Below, piece by piece: positions 7,843-16,638 of a stretch of DNA of 64,000 bases. How positions within the stretch are numbered: position 1 is the stretch's first letter; the number at the start of each line of letters is the position of its first letter. Position numbers and translations under genes: made by a program. Origin of the DNA: Pontibacter sp. FD36. GTDB taxonomy: Bacteria > Bacteroidota > Bacteroidia > Cytophagales > Hymenobacteraceae. The stretch covers positions 1 to 64,000 of the forward strand of contig NZ_JADPMP010000016.1 of the NCBI RefSeq assembly GCF_015686655.1. The letters are read 5' to 3'. The notes under the pieces are model-generated. The model made no database searches and was not told where the DNA came from. It saw nothing but the letters and a program-made list of their open reading frames with translations.

Positions 7843-7861
7843 TACTTTGAGTTTCAAAGTT
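7843..7861. promoter_or_regulatory. Operator-like dyad, copy 2
   Basis: TACTTTGA-GTT-TCAAAGTT matches copy 1 at 18 of 19 positions. It lies 8 bases before the ATG at 7835, a position where binding would block transcription or translation start of the membrane protein/regulator pair. Confidence 0.65.
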
Positions 7862-8040
7862 AATAGAGGTTTACGTAAAGTCAAGCGCAGGGGCTAAATT
7901 ATTTTTTAAGAATTTAGGAAGTGCATGGGATCAGCCCTCAACCTAGTCCAGGGTATACAGGTTTTGGAAAGACTAATTGCTAGTACAAACATACAGCACT
8001 TAATGCTGTTCAGAATTTCTAAATCCCGAAGTAAACTGTA

Positions 8041-8097
8041 GGGGATTTCATAATCCCCGTGAACCACTAAGCGGTTCGCGCGGGTCTGGAGACCCGC
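8041..8097. repeat. Cluster of three small stem-loops in a gene-free stretch
   Basis: Within the otherwise empty interval 7862-8184, three hairpins follow each other: GGGGATT-TCAT-AATCCCC, GAACC ... GGTTC, and GCGGGTCT-GG-AGACCCGC. The cluster looks like a REP-type extragenic element. No ORF is supported in this interval. Confidence 0.45.
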
Positions 8098-8184
8098 TAC
8101 AATTTAAATTCGGACAGCTATATCCGAACCAGCTTTACAAATGCCTTTCTTTCGGAACAGGTATAGTTGTTTCCTGGCCTGAGG

Positions 8185-9150
8185 CTATTTTTCCATTTCC
8201 TTTTGTTTGGCAGGCTTCTTTAGTTTTTCGGATTCCCACAAAGCTATATAAGGTTCTTCGTCTGCTGCATGGTAACCCCGCTTCATAAAGCCGGTGTTAA
8301 AGCCAAAGGCTACCTTGCCGGCAGTGTCCATTGCCAGGATACCCCTGTCACCCTTTAGTTTGTCGTCATGCAACTGAACGGCTTTGTCAGTGGCCGACTG
8401 TAAGGAGTTGCCGGCATACTTCATTAGCGCGTAGACCTCATGCGCCAGCACACCACGCATGATCACTTCGCCTTCGCCGGTGCAACTCACAGCGCATACC
8501 TCGTTGTTGGCTAGCGTGCCCCCTCCGATGATGGGGGTATCCCCGACACGTCCCTTCAACTGGTGTGTCAGGCCACCGGTGGAAGTCGCAGCGGCCAGGT
8601 TGCCGTTTATGTCCAGGGCAACAGCGCCCACTGTATCCGTCATGGAGCCGGGCATCCCTTTCCTCTCAGCTTTTTCCTGCTGCTTGTCAAGCCAGGTCTC
8701 TCTTTTTTCAGGGGTAATGAAATACTCCGGGCCTTTGAGTGGCAAATTATTGGCCAGGGCAAACTCCTCGGCGCCGGTACCCACCAGCAGGCAGTGTTCG
8801 CACTTCTGCAGAATTACCTTAGCCAGGCTAATGGGGTGCTGCACATAGCGCACACCGCCCACAGCGCCCACCCGAAGCGTATTACCGTCCATAATGGCTG
8901 CGTCAAACTCATTCTCCCCCCGCTGTGTCAGGCTAGCGCCCCGTCCTGCATTAAACACAACGTTACGCTCCATGCTGTTGACAGCAGCCTCTACAGCATC
9001 CAGGGCACTTCCGCCTTTCTCCAGCACTTCATACCCTTCTTTCAGCGCTTCTGCCAGCCCTTGTCTGTATGCTTCCTCTTTTTCCTTGTCCAGCTCACCG
9101 GGATTTACAGATTCTGCACCTCCGTGTATCGCAATCGCAAATTTTTTCAT
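8185..9150 (-). CDS. Isoaspartyl peptidase / plant-type L-asparaginase
   Basis: This 321-residue Ntn-hydrolase starts KFAIAIHGGAE and has the SMTDTVGAVALD segment, whose Thr after the D becomes the nucleophile when the precursor cleaves itself into two chains. It removes beta-aspartyl residues from dipeptides and can hydrolyse asparagine. Directly upstream on the same strand is cyanophycin synthetase. Cyanophycin breakdown yields beta-Asp-Arg dipeptides, so a role in releasing Asp and Arg from that polymer is likely (inference from context). No signal peptide is visible, so it should be cytoplasmic. Confidence 0.9.
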   Translation of the reverse strand: MKKFAIAIHGGAESVNPGELDKEKEEAYRQGLAEALKEGYEVLEKGGSALDAVEAAVNSMERNVVFNAGRGASLTQRGENEFDAAIMDGNTLRVGAVGGVRYVQHPISLAKVILQKCEHCLLVGTGAEEFALANNLPLKGPEYFITPEKRETWLDKQQEKAERKGMPGSMTDTVGAVALDINGNLAAATSTGGLTHQLKGRVGDTPIIGGGTLANNEVCAVSCTGEGEVIMRGVLAHEVYALMKYAGNSLQSATDKAVQLHDDKLKGDRGILAMDTAGKVAFGFNTGFMKRGYHAADEEPYIALWESEKLKKPAKQKEMEK

Positions 9151-9281
9151 TATTGTTTGTTTCCGTTTAATTAAGCACCTGATAGTACTGGATGAATTAT
9201 TCCTGGTTATGACAAGGTATAGCCCAAAATGCAGCAGCTGTCACCTGATTCAGGGACAGCCGCCGGAGGAGATACCCCGCA

Positions 9282-11924
9282 TTAAAATGAGTCCTGCTCC
9301 AGAGAGGAAATGCGCCGGTGATCGATGATCCGGAAACTCTCCACCAGCTTGATCGACTCCGGTATATCCTCTGAGAACAGAGTAATAAAGGAACCTTCAG
9401 GGGCATATTCCATGGCATGGGCCAGGGCACGGGTTTCCTGGTTGATCTCTGTGAGCTTCATGTTGGGTTTAACAGCCATAATGCCCTGCTTGATCAGGCT
9501 GTTGATCTCCTTTCCGGATTTGCCGCGCAGGTCCTTGTCCTGCCGGATGATGATCTCGTCAAAGGTTTCGGCCGCAATGCGCCCGATCTCGATGGTGTCT
9601 TCTTCCTGGCGGTCGCCTATACCTGCCACAATGCCGATCTTGTAGGTGGCTTGCACATTGTCGATGAAGTCGGCGATGGCTTCCATGCTGGCAATGTTGT
9701 GGGCATAGTCGATGAGCACTTCGTAGCGCGGGAGTTTGAACAGGTTCATGCGGCCCGGTGTGGTTTCTGCGGAAGGAATAAAAGTGCGCAAGGCCGTTCT
9801 GATCTCAGCAATCTCAAAGTGGTTGATATACCCGGTCAGGGTTGCCGCCAGCACATTATGGATGTTAAAGCGGGCGCGGCCCCCGAAGGTCAGCGGAATG
9901 TCAGCTACCCGGTCTACCCGGATCTTGTAAGTATTCTTGAAGATAGAGATGTACCCGTTTTCAAGCACAGCCGCCAGTCCGCCTTTGCTGATGTGCTGCA
10001 GGATGCGCGGGTTGTTTTCGTCGAGGCTAAAGAAAGCCACCTTGCAGGAAAGTCCCGTTGCCATTTCGAAAACCAGGTCATCGTCCGCATTGAGCACGGC
10101 ATACCCGTTCTGGCATACGGTGCGGGGGATCACGGCTTTTACTTCGGCCATTTCCTCTACGGTATTGATATCACCCAGCCCCAGGTGGTCAGCCGACACG
10201 TTGGTGACGATGCCGATGTCGCACTGCCGGAAAGCCAGGCCAGAGCGGAGCATACCGCCCCGGGCACACTCTAATACAGCGTAGTTCACGGTGGGATCTT
10301 TCAGCACAAACTCACTGCTGTAGGATCCGGTGGTATCGCCTTTGATGATCTTGTTGTCCTGTATGTAGATGCCGTCGGTGGTGGTATAGCCGACCTGGTA
10401 ACCTTTAAACTTGAGCATGTGGGCCACGAGGCGGGTAGTGGTGGTTTTGCCGTTAGTGCCTGTGATGGCCACAATGGGTATTCGTGTCGGTGTGCCGTGC
10501 GGAAAAAGCATGTTGATGATCGGTTCTGCCACGTTGCGGGGCAGGCCATCAGTAGGGGAGATGTGCATGCGCAGCCCCGGAGCGGCGTTCACTTCGATCA
10601 CGGCGCCCTTTGTTTCAGGCAGCGGGATGGCAATATCGGTCGTCATCACATCGATGCCACACACATCGAGCCCGATGATGCCGGCAATGCGCTCTGCCAT
10701 GAGCACATTATAAGGATGCACCAGGTCCGTTACATCGGTGGCTGTGCCGCCGGTACTGAGGTTGGCTGTGCTTTTCAGGTATAGCACTTCGCTCTCCGGC
10801 AAGACTGCCTGCAGCGTCAGCCCCTTCTCCTTGAGCAGGCTGCGCGTATGCTTGTCTATTTTGATGTGCGTGAGCGCCTTCTCATGCCCTATACCTCGTC
10901 TGGGATCCTTGTTGACTTCTTTCACCAGTTGCTGTATGGTCGAGATGCCGTTGCCGGTGACCATGGCCGGTGTGCGTTTGGCGGCGGCTGTGAACTTGCC
11001 GTTGATCACCAGCAGGCGGTAGTCGTCGCCTGTGATGAACTGCTCTACCATCACCTTCTTGGAGTAGCGCTGTGCTTCGGTCAGGGCACGTTGCGCTTCC
11101 TTCCAGGTATGGATGTTGATGGTAGCGCCCTTTCCCTGGTTGCCGTCCAGCGGTTTCACCACCACAGGGTAGCCTAGTTCCTGCACGGCCTCATCCAGTT
11201 CATCGGCATCATGCACGATATGGCCCCGGGGCACCGGTATACCTGCATCTTCCAGGATCAGCTTGGTGGCGTTTTTGTTACCGGCACTTTCCACCCCGAA
11301 GCAGGAAGTGCGGGAGGTCATGGCAGCCTGTATGTGCTTCTGGTGTATGCCGTACCCAAGTTGTATAAGCCCGCTGCGCTGGTTGTTAATATAAGGTATA
11401 CCGCGGCTTACCGCCTCCGACACAATAGCCTCCGTGCTTGGGCCAAAGTACTCATCTTCCCGTATCTGGTGCAACCGGGCAATGTCCTGCACAATGCTGG
11501 GCTTTTTGCCCTTGGCCATCAGTTCGGTAATGCGCACCGCGGCATGTGCCGCATATTCCCCGGCACGCTCCTGCTGGTAAGAGAAGATGACATAGTCCAC
11601 CCCGGGGCCGGGGCCGGCGTAGCGGCGGCCATAGCCACTGTTCATGCCGGCCAGGGTCTGCAGCTCGAGGGCAATATGCTGTACCACCTTGCTGAACGTG
11701 GTGCCTTCGCGCACGAGCCTGAAAAAACCGCCGGGTGTACCCTTGGACGAGCGATGCTCATACATGCCCGGGAATAGCTTTTCCAACCGCTCCGGAAATT
11801 GTGGGACCTCATTTGTAAGCACATCCTGCAGACCTTCCAGGTCAAGCTTCAGGACAATTATTTTGGGATGTTTGATAGACCAGTAATTAGGTCCACGCAT
11901 GATCCTCAGTTCAAGTATTTTCAT
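9282..11924 (-). CDS. cphA: Cyanophycin synthetase
   Basis: This 880-residue enzyme polymerises Asp and Arg into multi-L-arginyl-poly-L-aspartate without a ribosome. The order is typical: N-terminal domain (1-160), an ATP-grasp domain (about 215-470, with VVKPLDGNQGKG and IEVNAAPG), and a Mur-ligase-like domain starting at the P-loop GTNGKTTTTR (489-498) and running to the end. The ATP-grasp part adds Asp to the backbone and the Mur-like part adds Arg. The length is normal for the family. It is transcribed together with, or just before, the isoaspartyl peptidase 131 bases downstream. The 329 bases upstream (11925-12253) hold no gene and probably the divergent promoters. Confidence 0.95.
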   Translation of the reverse strand: MKILELRIMRGPNYWSIKHPKIIVLKLDLEGLQDVLTNEVPQFPERLEKLFPGMYEHRSSKGTPGGFFRLVREGTTFSKVVQHIALELQTLAGMNSGYGRRYAGPGPGVDYVIFSYQQERAGEYAAHAAVRITELMAKGKKPSIVQDIARLHQIREDEYFGPSTEAIVSEAVSRGIPYINNQRSGLIQLGYGIHQKHIQAAMTSRTSCFGVESAGNKNATKLILEDAGIPVPRGHIVHDADELDEAVQELGYPVVVKPLDGNQGKGATINIHTWKEAQRALTEAQRYSKKVMVEQFITGDDYRLLVINGKFTAAAKRTPAMVTGNGISTIQQLVKEVNKDPRRGIGHEKALTHIKIDKHTRSLLKEKGLTLQAVLPESEVLYLKSTANLSTGGTATDVTDLVHPYNVLMAERIAGIIGLDVCGIDVMTTDIAIPLPETKGAVIEVNAAPGLRMHISPTDGLPRNVAEPIINMLFPHGTPTRIPIVAITGTNGKTTTTRLVAHMLKFKGYQVGYTTTDGIYIQDNKIIKGDTTGSYSSEFVLKDPTVNYAVLECARGGMLRSGLAFRQCDIGIVTNVSADHLGLGDINTVEEMAEVKAVIPRTVCQNGYAVLNADDDLVFEMATGLSCKVAFFSLDENNPRILQHISKGGLAAVLENGYISIFKNTYKIRVDRVADIPLTFGGRARFNIHNVLAATLTGYINHFEIAEIRTALRTFIPSAETTPGRMNLFKLPRYEVLIDYAHNIASMEAIADFIDNVQATYKIGIVAGIGDRQEEDTIEIGRIAAETFDEIIIRQDKDLRGKSGKEINSLIKQGIMAVKPNMKLTEINQETRALAHAMEYAPEGSFITLFSEDIPESIKLVESFRIIDHRRISSLEQDSF

Positions 11925-12253
11925 TTGCTTTCACACATCAGGTTTGAGCCTGTGTCAACAGGTAGCGGGCCGCAAGGGCAATGCCTAAGATTAGTACGGA
12001 TTAGGAGAACTTTGGGAGAACGCCGGAGCTTCAAATGAAGCCTGATTTTTCTAAAAATGAGTAGTTAAAACAGCTGTAGTGTAGCAGAAAGTGTTTTGTA
12101 CCAGCTCGTTTTCCGTATTTGTACGTCTTTTGGGTAAATGGCTGTTTTGAGTCCGTTAATGTAAAACCCCGCCCCACCTTAAACGTTTAATAAGTGCGCG
12201 TTTTGTCTAAATGCATATTCAATAAGTTCTATAATTAAATAAAATATACAGTT

Positions 12254-13114
12254 ATGGCAAGAGATTATCAGGATGATTATGGCAGGGGAAGCTATCGCTC
12301 TCATGACCGCGACCGCTCTCAACACGAGGAAGGAGGCTTTTTCAACCGGATTGGGGAAAAGATCAGCCATGCCTGGGAGCGTATAGCCGGAGATGAGGAC
12401 GATCGCGGAGAGAGACAGCAGCGAGGCAGTACGCATCATCCTTATTCAGGAGAATTTGACCGCGGCGGGTACCGCTCTTCCGGGTATGGTTCAGGCACTT
12501 CAGGAAGCCAGGGCCAGCGCTACGGTCAGTCCCAAATGGGCAGGTATAGCCCACAGCGCTCACAAGGCAGCTCTTACCGCTCGGGCCAGAGCGAAAGCAG
12601 TAGTGGCTACAGTGGCCGCATGTCTGATTACGGGTCTTCATCCCAGGGCAGCAGCTACGGCCGCACTGGCTCCCCATACGGAGCCGGCTCCAGCGGAGGG
12701 GAGTACGGCGCTTCAGAGCATACAGGCTATGGCAGCTCACAGCGTGACTACGGCAGCTCTTCCGGTTACGGCGAATCTTCAGGAGGCTACGGGCGTAGCT
12801 CCATGGGCTTCCCGCGCGGCTCGGACTACGGCAGTGGCGGCTCCGGCTCTATGGGCGGCGGCTACTTCGGCAGTGGGGCAGGGCCGTGGAGCGGTGGCCC
12901 GTACGGTGACACCGGCAATGTGGGCTACAGATCGCGCAGCGGATCGCAGCGCGACTCCGTGCAGGGCTTCCAGGGCAGAAACAGCTCAATGGGAAGTACA
13001 GGCGGATACGGCAGCTCAGAGGGCTACAGCCGTTCTGACTACGATTACTCTCGTCGCGAGCAGCGCCGTCGGGGCCAGTCTGACCAAAACTTCGGCAGTG
13101 ACTGGGACAGATAA
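12254..13114 (+). CDS. Gly/Ser/Tyr-rich low-complexity protein (SWFGD-like)
   Basis: A short charged head (MARDYQDDYGRGSYRSHDRDR) is followed by one amphipathic helix, FFNRIGEKISHAWERIAGDE (about 33-52). About 200 residues of low complexity follow, dominated by Gly, Ser, Tyr and Arg, with dozens of (G/S)Y(G/S) units and scattered Met. The C terminus is Arg/Asp-rich. There is no signal peptide. The head resembles proteins labelled SWFGD-domain in Bacteroidota. The tail is compositionally like disordered, condensate-forming segments of FUS-type proteins. The function is unknown. A strong terminator follows. Confidence 0.75.
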   Translation: MARDYQDDYGRGSYRSHDRDRSQHEEGGFFNRIGEKISHAWERIAGDEDDRGERQQRGSTHHPYSGEFDRGGYRSSGYGSGTSGSQGQRYGQSQMGRYSPQRSQGSSYRSGQSESSSGYSGRMSDYGSSSQGSSYGRTGSPYGAGSSGGEYGASEHTGYGSSQRDYGSSSGYGESSGGYGRSSMGFPRGSDYGSGGSGSMGGGYFGSGAGPWSGGPYGDTGNVGYRSRSGSQRDSVQGFQGRNSSMGSTGGYGSSEGYSRSDYDYSRREQRRRGQSDQNFGSDWDR

Positions 13115-13132
13115 CCAGGAAATGTTCAAAAG

Positions 13133-13163
13133 AAAAGGGACCGTACAAAGCGGTCCCTTTTTT
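13133..13163. terminator. Hairpin terminator between convergent genes
   Basis: AAAAGGGACCG pairs with CGGTCCCTTTT around TACAAAG, followed by a T run. It separates the low-complexity protein gene from the STAS gene. Confidence 0.85.
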
Positions 13164-13165
13164 AT

Positions 13166-13513
13166 TTACTTGGCAATCATCTGTCGTGCTTCTTCCACAG
13201 TTTCAGCTGACTTGATCAGGCGGTCGAGCCCCAGAATCTCGAACACGTTGCGGATCTTAGGCTGCATGTTCACCATGACCAGGTCCATCTCCTTCAGGTT
13301 ACAAGCCTGAAAAGCAGCCAGCAAAACGCCCAGGCCGGCAGAAGATATGTAGGTCAGTTCGCTGCAATCGATCAGCACAAAACCTGACGAAGCAGCAATC
13401 GTCTCCTCCAGGGCATTGTCGGCGTAAACAGATGAACTGGCGTCAAGCTCTCCCTTAAACCGAAGCAATACTCCCTTACCAATCGCATCTGTCGTAACGC
13501 TAAAAGTTTTCAT
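13166..13513 (-). CDS. STAS-domain protein (anti-sigma factor antagonist-like)
   Basis: A single STAS domain of 115 residues. LIDCSELTYISSAGLGVLLAA carries the conserved Ser that partner kinases phosphorylate in SpoIIAA/RsbV-type antagonists. No kinase or phosphatase partner is encoded beside it, so its partners lie elsewhere. The 489 bases upstream (13514-14002) contain no supported gene; a loose CCAATC/GATTGG inverted repeat is the only structure noticed there. Confidence 0.88.
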   Translation of the reverse strand: MKTFSVTTDAIGKGVLLRFKGELDASSSVYADNALEETIAASSGFVLIDCSELTYISSAGLGVLLAAFQACNLKEMDLVMVNMQPKIRNVFEILGLDRLIKSAETVEEARQMIAK

Positions 13514-14002
13514 CTATCGTTGTTTTCCTTTGGTTGACCAATCTCCACCATTTCGGGCGCATGTCCTCCCGCAATAAGGTGATTGGTTAGTGTTATTGGC
13601 TCTCATACGCAAAAACGTTTCCTGGGCTGTCCGACTGCAGTAGCCAACAGCTCATGAAACGCGAATCAAAATACCCCTGCTATGGTATGCGTAGTGATCG
13701 GAAGTATATCTACTCCTCAATTTCGGTTAGTTCCGTTGTAAATACGTATACCATGATGCTGGAAATACTGATTTTTTACTAATGCTTCAAATTTAAGTTA
13801 AATGTTTGAGAGGTACGATTGTACATTCAGTTATTTATTGTGAAAATTGTCTGCAAGCAGGTATGTCAGATTAAATCGCCTTGGGACCGGACGCAATCCT
13901 TTTTTCTTCTTTACATCACTCCTGACTTTTTGTGCTCCGATCCTGGGCCCTGAATATGCCGGACCATGAGGTAGATGTTAGCCTCTCATTTAAAATTATA
14001 AA

Positions 14003-14659
14003 ATGATAAACCTTATAATCACCGATGACCACAAAATAGTGCGTGACGGCCTGAAAGCATTGCTGCAGGACCACACGGCGGTACAAGTGGTAGGGGAAGC
14101 CGCCAGCGGCAGTGAGTTGATGGAGTTATTGCCTAAAGTTGACGCAGATATTGTCCTGATGGACATTAGTATGCCCGATATGGACGGTTTTGAAACGGCC
14201 GCTCATATTTTTAAAAACTATCCCGGGCTGAAGGTGGTGGTACTCTCCATGCTCAGTCACGAGAAATATGTGAACCGTATGTTGGAGCTTGGTGCTTCTG
14301 GCTACATCCTTAAAAATGCCGGTAAAGATGAGCTTTATTGTGCCCTGCAGCTTGTCGCACAAGGCTGTCGCTACATTAGCCCGGATGTGACGCTGGAACT
14401 ACTGCGTAAAGTGAAGCAGTTGCCAAATGAGCTACAGCATACGAGCGGGAACGGAGAGTCGCATCGTGAACTGTCCAAGCGGGAACTGGAAGTGCTGGCA
14501 TTGATAGGCGAGGGCTATACCAATGCCGAGATATCAGAAAGACTTTTTACGAGCAAGCGCACCGTCGAAACCCATCGCCAAAACCTGCTTGAGAAAACCA
14601 AAGCACGAAACACGGCTGCACTTATCAAATACGCCCTGCAGCGCGGCCTGATCTCCTGA
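14003..14659 (+). CDS. NarL/FixJ-family response regulator
   Basis: A 218-residue two-domain regulator. The receiver (1-120) has acidic pocket D8-D9, phosphoacceptor D54 in VLMDISMPD and a KNA motif near 105. The LuxR-type helix-turn-helix (about 150-210) reads LSKRELEVLALIGEGYTNAEI. No histidine kinase is adjacent, so it is an orphan here. The family activates transcription after phosphorylation-driven dimerisation. Confidence 0.92.
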   Translation: MINLIITDDHKIVRDGLKALLQDHTAVQVVGEAASGSELMELLPKVDADIVLMDISMPDMDGFETAAHIFKNYPGLKVVVLSMLSHEKYVNRMLELGASGYILKNAGKDELYCALQLVAQGCRYISPDVTLELLRKVKQLPNELQHTSGNGESHRELSKRELEVLALIGEGYTNAEISERLFTSKRTVETHRQNLLEKTKARNTAALIKYALQRGLIS

Positions 14660-14784
14660 CCAGCTACAAAGTAGCGCCTCTGCAAACAGGTAAAATAGCC
14701 GGAACGGAACGTTTTGATTGCGGTAGGGCTCCCTGGATCAGGTATTTTCGTATCTTGAGATGAAACCATAGCCCTACAACGCCA

Positions 14785-15648
14785 ATGTATCAGAATCGAA
14801 GCGTCGCACGACTTCTTTATGCAGAGGAAACTGACATGGGTGGGCTGCCGCTCCGGCAGCCACTGCCCACCAATCAGGTAGAGCAGCACGACCCATTTCT
14901 GCTACTGCATCATCACACCACCGTTATTCCGCAGTCAGACTACCCCTATAAGCTAGGCGTGGACCCGCACCCGCACCGTGGTTTTTCGCCGGTTACCTTT
15001 GTGTACCAGGGCGGCGTGCATCACCGCGACTCCCGTGGCAACGACAGCGTGGTGTATGCCGGCGGTACCCAGTGGATGAATGCCGGCCTGGGTATTGTGC
15101 ACAGTGAGCGCCCTCCCCGTGAAATGCAGGAGCAGGGCGGCGTGCAGGAGATTGTGCAGCTGTGGGTGAACACTCCGGCAGCCCTCAAAATGGAACAGCC
15201 TGCTTACTATGCCTTGCAAGCTGATGACACCCCAGTGATCAGTGAAGAGCGCGTGCGGATAGCCGTAGTAGCAGGAGATTACAAAGGCACAACAGGCCCC
15301 GTACAAACCCCTAGCCCCGTAATGGCGCTGCGTCTCACCCTGCAGGCCGGTGGGCAATGCACCATACCTATACCCACTGATTTTAACGCCATGCTTTACC
15401 TGCTCGACGGCCAGGTAACGCTCGAAGGCTATGGCCTGGTGGATGGGCTGCACCTGGCGCTCCTGAACAAGGATGGAGAGGCCTGTACCATCACCGCCCG
15501 CCAGGATACCCGCCTGCTGCTATTAGCAGGAAAGCCACTGCAAGAACCACTAGCCATGCACGGACCTTTTGTGATGAACAACCAGACCGAGGTGATGCAG
15601 GCCATGCGTGACTACCAGATGGGTAAAATGGGAATACTGATCGAGTAA
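14785..15648 (+). CDS. Pirin-family protein
   Basis: A 287-residue bicupin. The N-terminal cupin carries the metal-binding DPHPHRGF motif and a later HSERPP segment, which ligate iron in pirins. Family members act as redox-sensitive coregulators or quercetin 2,3-dioxygenases; which applies here cannot be told from sequence. The length is normal and the protein should be cytoplasmic. Confidence 0.9.
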   Translation: MYQNRSVARLLYAEETDMGGLPLRQPLPTNQVEQHDPFLLLHHHTTVIPQSDYPYKLGVDPHPHRGFSPVTFVYQGGVHHRDSRGNDSVVYAGGTQWMNAGLGIVHSERPPREMQEQGGVQEIVQLWVNTPAALKMEQPAYYALQADDTPVISEERVRIAVVAGDYKGTTGPVQTPSPVMALRLTLQAGGQCTIPIPTDFNAMLYLLDGQVTLEGYGLVDGLHLALLNKDGEACTITARQDTRLLLLAGKPLQEPLAMHGPFVMNNQTEVMQAMRDYQMGKMGILIE

Positions 15649-15665
15649 ATATCGATAACAACAGC

Positions 15666-16184
15666 TTACCAGGGCAGGCCCTGCAGGTCAATGTGCGCAG
15701 GAGCCTGTCGGTTGGTATGCGCTGGGCTGAGCAGCATTACATTTGAGTCATACTCCTCCTGGCCGGCCGGCTGATCATATACTAGTTGGCTCTCTACAGT
15801 GTACCATCCTAAACGCTCATAGAAAGGCACCAGGGCATCAGCGCAGAGCAGGAGACCCATATCGGCCTGCAGTTTCCGGAATAGAAAGGCGTTTGCTTCG
15901 CGCAGTACCTGGCTGGCGTAGCCTTTGCCCCGGTGCGCCGCAGGGGTGATCACATTATTGATTCCTGCTGCCTTTCGGCGCTGACCATCTACCAGAATTT
16001 CCCGCTCCACAATGTTGCAGAAAGTGGCAACCTCGCCATCTGTTTCCCATAGCACCACCCAATCTGGTGTGGCCCAACTGCGCTGCTGCACAAAGGGTAC
16101 ATGGCCAAACTCCACAGTTATGCATTCATTTAATGCCCGCAGCAAGTTGGGCGTAAGTGTGGGGTAGGGTATAAACTTTATCAT
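15666..16184 (-). CDS. GNAT-family N-acetyltransferase
   Basis: A 172-residue protein with the acetyl-CoA-binding loop VITPAAHRGKGYASQVL (motif A, R/Q-x-x-G-x-G/A) and the following helix. The substrate is unknown. The gene is convergent with the pirin gene, only 17 bases apart. Confidence 0.85.
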   Translation of the reverse strand: MIKFIPYPTLTPNLLRALNECITVEFGHVPFVQQRSWATPDWVVLWETDGEVATFCNIVEREILVDGQRRKAAGINNVITPAAHRGKGYASQVLREANAFLFRKLQADMGLLLCADALVPFYERLGWYTVESQLVYDQPAGQEEYDSNVMLLSPAHTNRQAPAHIDLQGLPW

Positions 16185-16344
16185 GAAAGGTATAAGGTGT
16201 AAACTGCGTTTTGCAGCGACTGCAAATTAGCAAATTTGACAAATCAGGGCACAAAGGTCCTTACCCTCGCAAGTGAATTTTTTAGAAAGACTCTACTCCA
16301 ATAAGTTGCTGCTGGCAAAATAAGGGCTCAGCTGAAATAGAGTT

Positions 16345-16378
16345 AAAAAAGGCTCTCCCAAATAGGAGAGCCTTTTTT
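16345..16378. terminator. Orphan hairpin terminator in a divergent intergenic region
   Basis: AAAAAAGGCTCTCC pairs with GGAGAGCCTTTTTT around a short loop, symmetric enough to work both ways. It lies in the gene-free interval 16185-16638 between the divergent acetyltransferase and phosphorylase genes, where no coding gene needs it. It may end a small RNA or act as a leader attenuator. Confidence 0.7.
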
Positions 16379-16638
16379 GTTGGGAGCGGAAATGCTCCCC
16401 TGAAATAAACTGAATCACTTTGGTAAGGTTATAAGTATATTGTACTTAAGCTTTTTCGAGCGTGAGACCAGGTGTTATCCTTTTAGCGGTATACTACCAC
16501 AGTGACTTACGTTCAGAAGAGCATAAAAGCAGTTGAACAGGTGATGCCTTCAGCGTTTGTTGCATTTCGCCTTTCGCTGCTTTCATTTTAATTTTCAGCC
16601 GGGTCTCAGGACACCTTAAAAACATGAACATTTAACTT

